DNA of 64,000 nucleotides from assembly GCF_015832195.1 (NCBI RefSeq), contig NC_052017.1, forward strand, positions 10,058,790-10,122,789, in the 5' to 3' direction. This document shows positions 49,990 to 64,000 of the stretch, piece after piece (the stretch's first letter is position 1; every line of letters starts with the position of its first letter). A program made the position numbers and the translations under genes. A model generated the notes under the pieces. The model did not search any database, was not told the DNA's origin, and saw only the letters and a program-made list of their open reading frames with translations. Source of the stretch: Motacilla alba alba (taxonomy: Eukaryota; Chordata; Aves; Passeriformes; Motacillidae).

Positions 49990-52900
49990 CAGTTCCTCCC
50001 CCGATTTTCACCTGAGGCTGCACAACTATGTAACACCCACAGGCAGGATTTAAAATACATCCTGGCCAAGAGCAATCTGTAAAGCAAGAGGATACAAAAT
50101 TTTGACAGTTTTATCATAAATAGCCCGTAGGCCTTCTAAAAAGAAGCCACGCAGGGAAAACAATTACAGCCAGATAACCGTATGTTTTAATGGGAGTGCA
50201 GATCTCCTCTGAAAATTAACTTCACAGTCATGTTGTAGGGATATGTTTATCGCTCCTCAGTGATAAAAATAAAACTATCATTTAATTTGACTGCCAGGGC
50301 TGAAACCTCCACCAAAGCTTCAATCTCCCTGGTTTACACAGCCCCATTGCTAACACCACATTAGCACTGCTGTCCTAAGAGATGCAAAAGTCAAGCTAAA
50401 TATTCCTTTGATGCCCAAAATAAACAGACAATACTTGAAGCTGCAGAGAAAAAGTGTTTCTGTTGTTAACAATTTTACCCTTTCATATTAACAAACTATA
50501 AATAGATCTAAAAATATTTACTGAAGGCCAAATTCTGCAGAGCTGAATTTACCCAGAGGTGTTATGTAAGAAAGGTTTTCAGAAATGCACTAAATGGGGC
50601 TGATGTTACAGCTCTAGAACTAAAGTCTTCCATTTTCATGCATTCCACCTTTTTTCTCAGTGTCTTAAACTGATAAACTTGCAGTGATGTTTTTCTCTTC
50701 AAACAAATCTCCAGTACCTGATGATGATGAGTTGGAATGAAAACTGGCACTCGCGGCCCCTTTATGCCAGTCTTTCCTCCCTCGTCCAAAAACAGTTCTG
50801 CTGTAAATGCAACCAAAAATCACAGAAGGGTAGAGTTAACCAAAACAGTCTTCAAAAATGATTAATTTAAATCTCCCTGAAAAACTTTTATCACTGTCAT
50901 TTAATTTCACTGAGTAGATTTACAGTACTTGAAATATTTTGGCAAGTAGAATAGATCAGTGAACGGTGACATGAGACAGAGACAACAATCTGGGTCAGGC
51001 ATTTCTGCCTGCTGCCCATCTTGCTGCCTGCCCGTCTGGGGTCCCACACACTTAGCTCCACAGCTTGCTAAAAGAAACTCCTGAATTTATGCCACATTCA
51101 GGCACAGTAATGTCTACCAGGCACTGACAATGAAGGACCAAGTTGCTCTTGTATGCCATATTTTACTCTTAAATGAAGACACCCCTTGCTTTTAGGCCTA
51201 CAACCAAGCATACTGCAATTCCTTTACTATAATGACAATGATAATAGCAGAATAAGAAAGTTAGAAATTAACAACAGTAGAAAGTTAGCAACAGTAATTC
51301 TGTAGTAAAATTCATTTTTCTCAGAGCATAGGGAAGTTTTTCTCACCCACAGCTTCCCACCAGTAAGCAACATGCACACGTTCAATGTAGAAAGAGTCTC
51401 AAAAGCCAGAGAGAGACAGAGAGAAGACTCCTCACTGTTCACTTTCCCCTTCTACCTGCACACAGTAGAGGACCAGGATAAATACCCAGGCAAAGCTTCC
51501 CCAAGGCATAAGATTCCCTAGGGACCCACAAGGTTTGCTGGCCACATCCACATGTCCCTGCAAAGCCATAGATGTTACCAACAGAGGAGGGGGAGTGCTC
51601 CACATAACAACTCTAATCCTCTCCCCAGAGAATTCCATTTAAAACACAACCACGCTGTTAAACCACCATGATTTGCTCGCCTGCAAGACTGAACTTCCAG
51701 GCTGCTCTCTGTGACCTCTCCTAAGTGGTGACATGGATGTCCAAACCCTTCTGTATTGTGCCAGCAGGTGGAACAGAGTTTGGCCAAGAGAGATCAAGTC
51801 CCCTTTGCTCAGCACTGGCAACAGCAAGTGAAATGCTGCCATGCAAAGACCTTTCCTGAGACAACCCAGATTTTGGGTTCTGCCTCACACAGATAAGTAT
51901 CCAGCCTTCAGCATGGTGTTCCAACTAGCGGTGTATCAGGATCAATTGACACCAAGAAATATTATAGAAAGCAGAAAATATTTCTAAATCACTGCTTCAC
52001 ACAACAGCCTATTGAGAGAGGATATGAAGTCTGACTCACTGTAATCTTCATACATTTAATGGATTTTTCCACACTCCAGTTGGGCTCCATACCAACAGGA
52101 AGAAGGTTATTTTCCTCAGTGAGGATCATTAACAATTCATATGCAGCAGTTTCTGCCATATGTGGCTCGTCAGCTGACTGCCTTGATCTGTTAACCAGTC
52201 TGCTGATGGGGTTCTTCTAGCTTAAATGAGGAGCACATTATTTTATAGTTTTAATAATATTACCAAAAATGATACTAAAGCCATTTGCTGTGAAAGAAAT
52301 GCTGCTTTTATTCAGAAAAGGTTGTTAAACCATCCCCTACCTAAATGCGTTGCTCATTTTTTCTCATTCTCCTCTATTCTTGCGGGGGAAGAAGGAGATG
52401 TGGGAGGACATTTGCAAGACATAAAAAGCTTCAGAAGTTTCCAATTGGTACCATGCACTGATAAAACCTTGTTTCAATTGGCCAGAAAACAAGACAAGAG
52501 AGAAAAGGGGAAAGATTTGTAGTAAAGAACAGTTCTCCCACTTGCTTCCAATCACTGCTTAGTTCACCAAGAAAGGGGTAAAAAAGTATCTTCCCATCAA
52601 CACAGAAAAAGCAGATTTCAAAGCAGTTTTCTGAAAATATCAGCACTATCTCTACTGCACTTCCTCCCTGCACTGAATCACCATTTTGCAAATACCCAAG
52701 TTTTGGTTAAACATGAGCAATTATAGGAAGCAAAAGAGAAAATCATTATTTCACTTCAGCTTTATGCAAAGTTACACTTACGGAAATCAATGAAATTATT
52801 ATTGTTGTGGAATGAGAAGAAAATGCATTTTACATTTCTCCAAGCTACTTCTATTCTGTGCTCCATCTCAGATGATGACACTGTCACCAGTATTCAAGAC

Positions 52901-55900
52901 TCTGGTCAAGAGTCCAGCAAATTTGTCAATTAATGATGATTCCCCTGCTCCACAGTCAAGCACATACAAAGTTACACCCTGCATTCTGGCCCTCAGCTGA
53001 CACAGTAGTGACTTCATCTTCTCTTCATAATCCACATATACTACTGTACTTTCAACACATATTTCTAATCAGTTCATCTGAAAGTCCCAGAGCTGCCTAT
53101 ATGTATCACACATGCAAAATTGACTTTGTCAAGGAAATAAAAGCCTCCACAAAAGAAAGCACCAGGAGCAACCAATGCATTCATGCATTCAGATGGTTTG
53201 GGCCAGAACAGATCTGTTTCCAGAAAAAGGGGACAGATCAAATATGACCTTCAGTTATTATGTCTACTCTTCAGATTCCTAATCCCACTCCATGAAACCT
53301 GTATCTGCTTCAGAAGGATGATAAACTGAATTATTCCAAACCCAATATTTAATGGTTTCTGCAGTGACAAGAAAACACAAGAGTTCCTAAGCGGCACAAA
53401 GATACTGCCAGAAAACAAGTTAAAGGAATTTTGGCTGTTTTCCTATAACATTTGAACAGCCAGAAATACAAATTTTACAAACACAGAAAAGGGTCATAAA
53501 GAACCATTCCAGCTGTGTTTGTTTTGAAAAGAAATTTGTTTTAAAATAAAACTTAATCATGGCCTCAGAACAAGAAAGATGGGAAAGGTCTAGCACAGGC
53601 AACTCCAGGGTTCTGCTCCTCACCTCTCATGGAGTTTGGGGCAAACTGTGCATCTCCACAGCATCCTCAACATCCCTCACTCTTCAACTGCCTGGGGGGA
53701 TTTGAAATGCACCTACAAAGCTGAGATGCAATGGACAGCATTTTTAGTCCAAATGTTAATGGTTTAGTTAAATCTGAGTTCAAGCTATTAATGTTCTGTT
53801 AAAATTCTTCATAGCACATTCAAGGGATTGGTACAGAGTTTAGTAAGAAGTGTTATTCCTGCCTTAGATAACAGAAGAGATTCGGTTATAGCAATTATTT
53901 ATGTGTGTTACATTTCCTTGGCATGGAGAGCTCAATTAACTGACTGCATTTTTCAGGAGTAGCTCTTAGATGGTTTCAACAATGACCTTGCTGTATTACC
54001 AAATACCTATCTCCGAAATAAAAAAATAAATTCTGACAATCCTGGGAAGCTGAATATTGTTACAATATCAAGACTTAAGGAATTTCGTTTACAGTACAGT
54101 AATAACATGGCATATTGTTAGCAAGATGAAATCAGCTTAGTGGTCACAAGAACAAAAGTGAAATCAAGTTAAGATTGTTTCTCTGAAAGGAAAAGATGAC
54201 TTGACAGACAGTAATCAAGAGTTATTTTGTAAATGGATTTGCTGATGCTTTCCAAAGGAATCAAAAAGGCTTAAGTTCTTCAAAATAAAAATTACAGTTT
54301 CATTTTTAAATACTTGTCTTCTCAATTTAATTTGTAATTAAAGTGGATATTATGATAGAAAAGCAAGAAAAACTCTTCTGGCCTTCTTTTTGGAAAATTT
54401 GAAACCTGTTTCCCTTTCTAATAGAAAAAAAAATGAAAGCAAGATTTCTGTTCCAATAAAAGAGTACTGAGATTTATTTTCCATTTGACTGAATATTCAG
54501 GTACACTGAAGAAATTATTTCAGTGGGACTGAAGAAAAGAAATTAGCCCAGAGCTGGAGGCCAGCTTCTGCAATGGTTTCATGGATTTGAGATTTCCTTT
54601 CTGATGGATTCATGCTGATACACTTTGAACTCATTTAGAGTTAAGTCTTCTTTTGTTCCTACATTGTTGATTAGCTTCAGCTTCTGAGCTGGAACGAGTA
54701 GCAGGGAAAGTCAGAAGACCTTGCATCTTGATAAAGAAAACAAAAGCATGTTCGAGTAAGATGGATCAGCACTGCAAAACTGGAAATATGTGAGCTAGAG
54801 GAGGCAATATTTTTCCAAGTCATCTATCTCCTTCAGAAGGAAAATGTGATCCTGAGGTCTCATATTAAGACAACATGCCTGATAAAACAAATTATTCTTA
54901 AGAGCTGCCTAAAATTATGAAGCCTCCAAACCTTTATGTGATATCGTTGCATTTGTCAGATCTGATTCACTGGTTGAAGTACAACTCCCTTCTTCAGCTC
55001 AGCTTCAGCTCACCAGCTGAAAACACATCCCCATGACAACCCGGGAGCCGCGGAGGAGAGCACAACACCCAGCCTGCTGCCAAGCACTGCCGGAGCCCTT
55101 CTCCACAGAGGGATCTGCCAACCCACAGGAGCGCATTTCTGTCACTGCTATGGGGGCTGGACATGTGTGCGTCGCCCTGGATTAGAAACTGTGAAGAGAA
55201 TGGCATTAGGTGCATGCCAACAACCCCAACACTCAGCCAACTTTTTCACTTCAACAGCGGCAATACCATCTCTGCAATCTAATATATTATTAGTGTGATT
55301 AGATTGGGAAAAATGAGAGGTTATTTAGATGCCCAAATGCCTAATTCCTGCTTGAGCAGGATCAGTGACCAACCCAGACTTGCAGTGTGAATCCATTACA
55401 TCTCAGACCAGCTCAGGAAAGCTGGTTTTCCTCCTCAACAATATGCAAAAGAAATCTGCTAATGGTAAGGTCAGAGTTGAACAAAACATTATAACTGCAT
55501 TTGTCTAGATCAACACTGCAGACAGATTATAATCATTTCACCACTAAAAGCAAAATAATTAGCTACATTTATCACAAACAACATCAAGCACTGTGTATCT
55601 CAGCAGTTGTACTGCTCCCTCAATTATTCTGCCTCTCTGTTACATAAGCTCCACTCTGCAGATCCAGGTGATACAAGAAAAACCCAAATTCATATCACTT
55701 TTGTAGTCTACTTTATAGCACAGAGACAAAGGAAAATTCGTTAGGAAAACTCAGGAAAATCACCTGGTAAACTATTTTGAAGTAGTTCCACTTCAATAAT
55801 TTCTTAAACATAGTCTCATGATCCACTTTGGGCAAGGACTTAATGGGTTGGGCAATCAGAGTTACCCAAGCATTGAAATGATCCCTGGTTAAAATAAAAC

Positions 55901-58900
55901 ATGACTGTAATAAGCTGAAGGTAGTTGGTACTTATGTGCACTATTTCATCCTCACCAAATACAACAATTAACTCACATGGTGAAATCCCAGCTGAAAAGA
56001 AACCAACAGCAAAACCTCATTACCTTGAGGCCATGGTGATCTCTCCTAAAAAGACTGCAAAAATACTGTCAAAACAGAGTCCCCTTATTATAACATTATG
56101 GTGAGTACATACAACTTGCCACATATTTTCCTGACCAGTATTTCCAGAAATTAGTTCTGGAAAACAAATCGTACCATCTCTGTCTTCAGGGGCTGGCAGG
56201 ATCCCAGTTCAACTCTTCCCAGAAAGCGTAAAATCACAATCAACAGAGTTCAGTTCAGCTGGCATTTAGTGTCAGCTGTACAGAGACAAAGTTGCTGGTC
56301 AAATATTCCATAGCTATTGCTGCTTAGCTCTTAAAAAATTCTCATGTTTAAAACTAGAGTGCAAGATTGAAACTTGGTATTTTCTAACATGGTATTTTTC
56401 AATCATGTCTCCTGACAACTTGTTCTGGTTTGTGTGCATTATACTCCCTATTATTTCTTAATTTGGTGAGTTCACGGTATTCATAAATTCATACCAATTA
56501 TTCAGTGTAATCAATGACAACAACCCACTGGGAAGTGGGGAAGTCAGTCAGTCAACATCTTCTATATCCCTTAACCCTTCCTTGCCCATACCCACACTCA
56601 TCACCTGTCACGTGAACCAAAGCCACCTGCGAGAAGAGGCTGGCAGAGCTGGTTACTGCAATTCAAGTGACACTGCTATGCATGTGCTTTACAGAAGCCC
56701 TTAAGGACACACCAGTTTACAAGATGCCTCCTGGGAAAGAGCACATGGGTGATACCCATGGAGGTGTGGTACCCAGCCAGCCTCTGGGAGCTGCCCCAGC
56801 TCCAGGCCACCACCAGGACCTGGCAGCCATGCTCAGGGAGAGCCCACACACTACCTGTGCCCAGCAGCCTGCAAATCCCATCTGTCTCCTTGACAAGCAA
56901 TTGCACATTCTTTCTAGGAAAGATTTTAGGAAAACTGCCAAACACACTCCTTGCATTGTCTCTGCCTCGTGCTGTCACCACAAGGCCACATGGGATGGCT
57001 GGAAATGGGGACCTACCACAGAGCAAATGCAAGTGTCTGGGATTTCCTGACGGACATGCAACCAGTGCAGGACACACAGGCAAAAGCGGGCCAGGAAGCC
57101 ACCCAGGGGGCCACTGCTGGAGTTGATGCCACCAGCTCACATTGTGTATTGATCCCACCCCATGGAGTGCCACAGCCTGCACGGGCTGTTTTGAATGTTG
57201 CACCAAGCGCATTCTGGGGTGAAAGTCTAATTTTTCAAGGCAAATTAGACACACAAGGACTCACATTAATTACAGGTTCTGGGCACTAATCCATGAAGAC
57301 AGGTGCAGAAACCACAAGTTTACTGCTGCTTCAAGAGTTTAGTGATGGCAAGCCAGAATCAGTGCGTGCCCCATCCCAGGATACAAGACCTTTTGTGTCT
57401 GAAGAACAAGAGCGAAGCAGCACAAAATAACAAACATTCACATGTGAGGACTGCTGAGAACTTTACTTTGAGGCAAACTCTGCTGGCTCTGTTACCAACC
57501 AACCCCTCTCCTGGCCTTCTTCACTCTTTGCATTTACTTCATATATTCCTTTTTTTAAACACATAAGAGCTCTACTACTGAAATGACCAGCCTAAACACA
57601 AAGGAGTTTTCAGAGAAGTTTTTATTAGCTCCTTTTAAAGAGTCAGAACAGGCTAAAACAGCATTGCTACTAATGAGTCACATTGGTGGGCTGCAAGGAA
57701 AGTGCCTTTGAACACCTCCAACAAAAGGGTTCTTCATAAGAGGCTGCTTACCATTGCACTGCACCAGATAAAGCTTGGAGAACTTGTCTGAAAAGGTTAC
57801 TGTGTTCTCCATTCCCATCACCTGCACCTACACTGATGGGACCAGGGTCAATCTGAGAAGTGACAGCTTTCCTGCTTTTACTGAGACCAAGACCCAGTTG
57901 TATGGCCCCTGTTCTGGCTGAGTAAACACTCTGAGGCCAAAAACCCCTAATTTGGGTCAGTAGGCAGAGGCATTGCTACTGAAGGTGTTTCTCCCCTCCA
58001 GCAGCTGAGCTCAATGCAATGGTCCCAGCCTTTGCCAGCTGAAAAAAATACCACCAGTTTCTGGTCTCCAGCTGACTGCCAGGCAGATGCACAGCAGTCT
58101 CTTTTCTGAAGACAGATATGGAGGAAGGTCCCACACAGTCATCTCACCCATTCCTGCAGCTGACACAAATCCAAGAGGGAGGACAAGAGGTTAACTCCCA
58201 CAGACACTCAAAGGGACAAAATCATTTCCAGTAGGAGATCATATTTCACAGTCACCAAATCCCTTCTTTCTTCCTCTTGATCAACAGCCCAGACCTTGGA
58301 AGCACCTTCAAAACAAAACAGGACCAGCACAAACCCTAAAATGAATGATTTCAACCACTAAAAGCCACAGACTGGCACATTATAACTTCCCATACACCTT
58401 TCCCTCAACCAGGCCCTTAATGTGTTTTCAACTATGTGAAGAATTTGCATAATTAAGTTGCATTCAATACAGGTTTCTTCAACTGGTCAGAATTAACTTG
58501 AAAAAGTCAGCTGTCACAATGATTTAATTTCTGAAGGCAACCCCCTAAGCCACTCTGGTTTCAATAGTTTAGTTTGACTTATCTAGGGCAAATCTAGAGC
58601 AAATTTAGTGTAATTTGGAAAAGGCATTCCGAACCTAGCATTTTTACTAGTATTTCAACATCATGGTTGGGAAGTTCAAACATACAAGACAAATACAAGC
58701 TCAAGTCCAAAAACTCTTCACTGTGTACAACCACTACAATTCAGGCATAAACTGTGCTGCAGCATCTCTGATTCCAACCTCTTTTTTGTAGAGACTTATG
58801 TAACATTTCTTCATCCAAAACACATTGTTCTACTCCTTTCCCACCTGACCATGCCCAGCCTGCTGCAGCTACAGAGTTTACACAAACCTCACAAGTGCAC

Positions 58901-61900
58901 ATAAAGTGCCAATTATAATCTCATTCTTTTTGATTTCCCCTGTTCCAGTCCTTGCCATTTTTAGGAGATGGGCCAGAAGCTGTTCAAAGGAATCTAGTTA
59001 CTTTACAACAGTCCTGTTCAAGTCAGGAAGAGATACAGATGGCCTTCAGTGATTTCTTGTGTTCAAGGGATGCCAGCTCAGAGTACAATTGTGAATGGTT
59101 GAGAGACTGACTTAAAAACATCTTGATAAACAAATACACCAATAACTCTTGAATGAATTTGTTTGCCAATAACTAAATGCATTTAGCTTCCCAAAGCTGA
59201 AATGCCAAGGATGCAAATGTTCATTAAAATCTAAATGCACTATAATCAATACAAGATGCAACACTAGTTGAATGAGCATAGTTTAGAGCTCAAAAGGACA
59301 AAAAGATCTACAAATCTGCATTTTTGTTTAAATTGCATTACATGTTAAATTCTGCTGCTTACAAGCCAAACACTGTGTGTTTCACTGATACTAAACTGTC
59401 CCAATGAAGTCAATAAAAATATTTCTGTCATGAAATAAAAATAATTCAGCTCTATGCTAACAGAAAACTTCATCCAAGGAAAAATGTTTCTTCTTAAATA
59501 TCACATGAAAATGTAAATTAAGCAGTGGGCTGGTGCCTGCCGTGTAGTTTAAATGAAGACTACTAAGGCAGATTTAATTTTGGATGCCAGGAAACTAGGA
59601 TGCCTTCTGTAGATTGGAGGAAATATGATACCACAGTACCAGTATGACTTACCTAGAGAGCAACTGGTACTTCAAGATACTGCAGGCAGTGAAGATGCTT
59701 CAGCAGTACCCAGGAACAACCTTACAAGCACCTATAGGAACACTTAACTCAGGGCCCAAAGTTTCATGTATTTCTGGGCAGCATCCAGAACACTTCCACC
59801 ATATAAGCATGGAAATTGTAGGAAACCTTGTAAGAAACTTCTGCTCCTACAAGAAAATACAACCCCACGAACTGAAAGAGCTGTGAATTGAACTTTAATT
59901 GCACTGAAGCCAACGCTGACCTCTTAACATCAGCAACCAGACACAGGCCTTTGGGTGCAGGCTGAAACAGAGATGAGAGGAAAGGTTCCCCATATGTCCC
60001 TGATGCTGTCCCTGTCCATGACACTCATGCTGTCAACCCCTGCAGGGAGGATCCAACCTGGCCCACCTGGAGTGGCATCCCAGAGCCTTTCTAGGTATGT
60101 TGACCAGAATAGCTCCCAGCAAGTTTGGAACAGGGAATGTGTTGGTTCATTCCATTTCTTTTCTAGACATGGTAGGAACCCAGGAATAAAAGAACATACC
60201 TGGAAATTATCTGAAATGCAGTCCAGCCATGAATAAAGGCTCTGACTTTTCTTGTTGTCCCTTCTATTAAGCAGGTCTTGAAAGAGAATCAGCTCCCTGC
60301 ACCACAGTGGTGTCTGTGATGCATCTATCCACAGACTGTCAGTTTAGAGTGGGATAGCTGTAAAATCTGTAAAGCAGCTTTTGGAACTGAAAGGCCCCTG
60401 AAGTCTGAAGTAAAAGGACTTACTCTGATTATAACAAACAAATCCTATTCCGATTGTAACAAAGGAATCCATTCTTTCTTGCATGAAAAGCCATGTATTT
60501 TCTAAAAATACTTTTTTTTCTACCGTGCTGGTTATATATACAGTACTTAAAATAACTTTAACTAAAATCCATTTATCAGGTTACTTGGATTTCTAGAATA
60601 CATAGAAGTTTTAGTCAGAATTCCTGTCCCATTTTCCCATTGTTTGGCAGTAGAAAGAGTCACTGAATCAATTTGTCTGGGACCTGATCAGAAACCTTGC
60701 AAATACAAATAGTGAGATTCTCTGGCTAGGCTGTCTCAGTTTTGTCAAATGAATCCATCTCATTAATCTAGTTTCCACTCCTAGACAATGGTTAGAGACA
60801 GACACTCCTGGGCTGCAATTCACGTGACCCTCAGATGTCTAAAAAAAGGATCAGGTGAATCGTGTCCAAGAAAAAACTGTTCTTTTCCTTTGATTACAAA
60901 GGGACCCTATAATGATTTGACCAGAGGCAGACAGCCAAACTGCTATCTAACCTTAAAAGAGATGATTCACAGCTTCAGCAGCTCTGACACAGTCCACCCA
61001 AGACCTCTGTACAGCCATTAGCCAAAATAAACCAATATTCTCCACTCAGTTGCCAGGGCCCACAAGTGTCAGTATAAGAACTGAATGTAGCCCTTCAGCT
61101 CTACTGCTACACAAGGCTGAGTTACCACAAGCAGTCCTATGGGAAATCACTTTTGTGTTCTATATTCACATTTCAAAAAATATACAGAAGAGAGAGGCCA
61201 AAACAGAAACATTTTGTTTCAATACCACTTTTTTTTATAATTAAATTCTACATGAAATACCAGCTCTAATGTGTTGGACTGAAAATTTCTGTCCAAGTAG
61301 CAGGAATGCATGAAAATCCCAGCTCATGACAAACCACACTGTGGTGTCTTCATTCCTGTGTGATCTGGCTGATCCTATAGCAAGAAGCAGGCAACCTCTA
61401 AAGCTTCATACAGTTTGGTCTCACACAGACAGCTTCATACAAAGGCCCTAGCTATCACCACTGCTTCTGGGTATATCTATATGGAGAATATTCCCTCCAC
61501 AAGCTTACACAATTATGCTTCTCAAATGTTACAACAGCCAACAGGACAGTCAGTATATAGCATATTTACATGCATTTTCAAGAAACAGGTGAAAGGATGC
61601 ACACAGTTTAGATGAATTAAACAGTTCCACAAAAACCACAGGTATTCTGCATCTCATTCTCTCTAAATTAATAATTCAAAGATACTGAGCACCTGCATTT
61701 CTTACCAACAGCAGTGGAGCTGCTTCTTGAGTGCTTCTTCTGCACTCAAAAGACATTTATCAGCAGTACAATAAGGAGGATATTATTGAGTGATGACCTG
61801 GAGAGGCCTTATCCTGCAAGATGCCAAGTGCTTCCTGTGGTTTGAGAGTGACTCTTGTGTAGCCATGAGATCTGTCAACACTACAATACACACACCTTCC

Positions 61901-63570
61901 TTACCCTGCCTCCCTGCTCACCAGGACTTCTTCTGACCCTGGAATGTAACACCTTTGGGATAAAAATCACTTCTTTTATATAATAAATTGAAGTGACCGG
62001 GCCTGACACTGACTGTATTAAACATAAATAAAAATCAGCACTGCACATCTATATTGCTCTGTCAGGAGAGATTAATTAGAACCATTCATATAATGACAGG
62101 GCTCCTTCTGTTTCACCTCAAATGTCACGGAGATAGCTCACGCTAGACATATTTTATTTTTGACCCTACCTGTTCATAGACAGGGGAGATAATAATGCAT
62201 CTCATATACCAGCTTTCATTTCTCCTGTCTATTTATATTGTAAACTCTTATGACTGCCCCTGCCTCTTACTTTCCACAACACTCAACGGCAGTGGTTTGA
62301 ACTACACTCTACTGTAATTAGAGGATCTACATCATTTATTATCTCCAGATCAGAAAAAAGCCCAAGGTGGCTTAGCAAGACTAGATCTCTTACATACCTG
62401 TGGCAGTATACTCCTACCTAATAAACAGCCTAGGTAAAACCATGAAAGATGCACTAACAACACCAGGGAGAGGGAATGAAGATGACAAGGCAGTAGCCAA
62501 TTAAACTGAAAGTCCTTTGAAGGAAACCATTGACATTGGTGGCACCAAATACTACTCTGTATCAAAGGTCCTGACAGACTTTTTTAAATTCCCAGATTGC
62601 ACATAAAGTTTCAGGAAAGGTGGAAGATTTCTTAGGGATACATCCATCACTGTGCACCAGGATTTGAAAGCATTAAAACAACAGGTCTTGCACTGGCTTG
62701 AATACATTATAAAGTAACACAGCACTTAAATAATGAAGTGTTGCAATACCCCTGGCAAAACACTAATCTATGCAGTGAAAGCCAGGCAAGAAGAAAAATG
62801 TGTCTTACCACATAGTAAATCAATTTCAAGTGTTTAGTAAACCTTTATAAACACCAGGATTTGAATGCCATGACAAACGTAGCACTGAATCTGCCTGGAG
62901 GAAGGGCAGGTGGAGGAAGCACAACCCACCTTGGGGCAGAGGGCTCATCCTGTGCAAAGACACCCTCCCAAGACCAATGTTTGGGATGCAAACAGCACAT
63001 GAAGAATCCAACCTCCTCCGCTCTTGCAAACCCTCAGCCTGATGTAAAGGGGAGTAGATGGAACTCAGACCATTTTCTCCTGCAGGGCTATGAAATCCTG
63101 AAACCTCCTGCCATGGAGAGGATCACTATCCTATCCATGATATCCATGATACCCACGGCAAGGCAAGGCAGGCTTTTTGGGTGGTCCAGGGGTGGGGAGA
63201 ATAGGCTGCATCACTTGCATCAGGGCCTGCTGCTCAGCCACCTTTATACTTGAATAAAAAATAATAAAAAAGGCATATTTCACTACAAGGATGTAGTCAA
63301 ACAAGCTTGCTAAAACACGGGGCCCCTTGTGACAATGGACATAACACAGATGTTAAAAATGGCACAGCTATCTGTAACTGTAAAATCAGGGATTTAATTG
63401 CTCCAGTGATCAAAGAGGTAAAATTACTCTTTATAAAAAAAGTTTCAGGTTCTACTGTGTGGATCCAGACAGCTCTTATCTGTGAAACTCTGTAACATCT
63501 CAATTACCAATGCCACAGAGACCAGACCAGCTTCTCAGCTGCACAGTCTGGCCCAAGACCATAACCCTGT
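49990..63570. other. Gene-free stretch
   Basis: No gene is supportable. A CpG-bearing patch lies at about 55,020-55,170. A GC-rich patch at about 56,640-57,200 is open on both strands (up to 192 codons on the minus strand) but shows no recognisable family. A small diverged 25-bp duplication lies at about 60,426-60,470. Otherwise I see unique A/T-rich sequence. Confidence 0.55.
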
Positions 63571-63576
63571 GCCAAT

Positions 63577-63600
63577 ATGCAAATTGACTGTCCCATTGTT
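63577..63600. promoter_or_regulatory. Octamer plus SOX-like pair
   Basis: ATGCAAAT (63,577-63,584, a perfect octamer) is followed after 9 bases by CATTGTT (63,594-63,600, a SOX core). POU and SOX factors often bind together, though usually at 0 to 3 base spacing, so the wider gap lowers the weight of this call. Confidence 0.2.
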
Positions 63601-64000
63601 AATGATTCAGAAATGCTAAATTTTTGGCACGTTAACAATAAAGAGAATTTGAACTATATACATTAATACACTAAGGCAGTGTGCATTGCAACCCCCCAGG
63701 CACATCAGCAACTACATATATTAGGCTTTGGAGATGCTTCTTTTTGCACAGTTGAGAGGTCTGAAAAAAATAACATTAGGGCATAAGCTGTCCTCTCTGC
63801 CTGACATGACAATGAGGTTATTTGGAGGTTAATAGTTTTGAGGTTATTATTCTCAAATACAGCTCTTATTAAAATAGGTTTTCATAAAAACATATACAAT
63901 GACAGTTCCGGGGTATATTTAAATAAAATACAACTGTATACTGGGGATTCTGTGAAGAGCTTTTATCACTGTTTATGGTATTAAGTGTTTCTCCATCTCA

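Noticed and set aside
53626..53711. Minus-strand exon between a good acceptor and a GAG|GTGAGG donor
   Set aside because: All three frames contain stop codons, so it cannot be an internal coding exon.
56676..57254. 192-codon minus-strand frame as a gene
   Set aside because: Several other frames on both strands are open over the same GC-rich patch, no domain is recognisable, and no matching promoter or splice sites were found.
1..64000. CRISPR arrays, operons, prophage or bacterial genes
   Set aside because: There are no spaced identical repeats with unique spacers, no ribosome-binding-site-led gene runs, and the repeat content is vertebrate.

Overview
This is a piece of a vertebrate nuclear genome, most likely a songbird (passerine). 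The bird call rests on three CR1-type LINE fragments and one solo LTR at about 26,968-27,390 that resembles, from memory and not from any search, a family common in passerine genomes. Long poly-A/T runs, microsatellites, a minisatellite, general A/T richness and the lack of dense gene packing all exclude a bacterial or viral source.

No protein-coding gene can be supported. The longest open frames are below 200 codons, have no recognisable domain, lie on both strands and often overlap in GC-rich patches where stop codons are simply rarer. The window therefore reads as a gene desert or the inside of one or more very long introns. It contains no CpG island, no tRNA or rRNA gene that I could recognise, and no CRISPR-like array.

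Layout. 1-14 kb is A/T-rich unique sequence with a TA/TATG microsatellite (8.27 kb) and an 81-bp-spaced tandem duplication (8.66-8.81 kb). A plus-strand CR1 fragment lies at 14.2-14.6 kb. 14.6-26.6 kb is unique sequence with two GC-rich patches (17.2 and 23.4 kb) and two possible conserved noncoding blocks (19.0 and 22.7 kb). The solo LTR is at 27.0-27.4 kb. 27.4-35.3 kb is unique and includes a splice-bounded open segment at 32.5 kb. 35.3-37.7 kb is the most structured part: a 35-A tract, a 25/72-bp hierarchical minisatellite, a 24-T tract, an old CR1 tail and a GC-rich patch holding a Kozak-context small ORF. 37.7-64 kb is mostly unique sequence with a second CR1 remnant (40.3-40.5 kb), an AGT/AAT microsatellite (43.2 kb), candidate regulatory blocks at 46.6-47.8 kb, a TATA/AP-1 promoter-like cluster at 49.9 kb and an octamer/SOX-like pair at 63.6 kb.

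Nothing here amounts to a multi-gene system. The best leads are the minisatellite, the solo LTR as a possible promoter or polyadenylation donor, the 37.6 kb small ORF, the 32.5 kb exon-like segment and the clusters of binding-site-like motifs. All of them need cross-species alignment or RNA data to decide.
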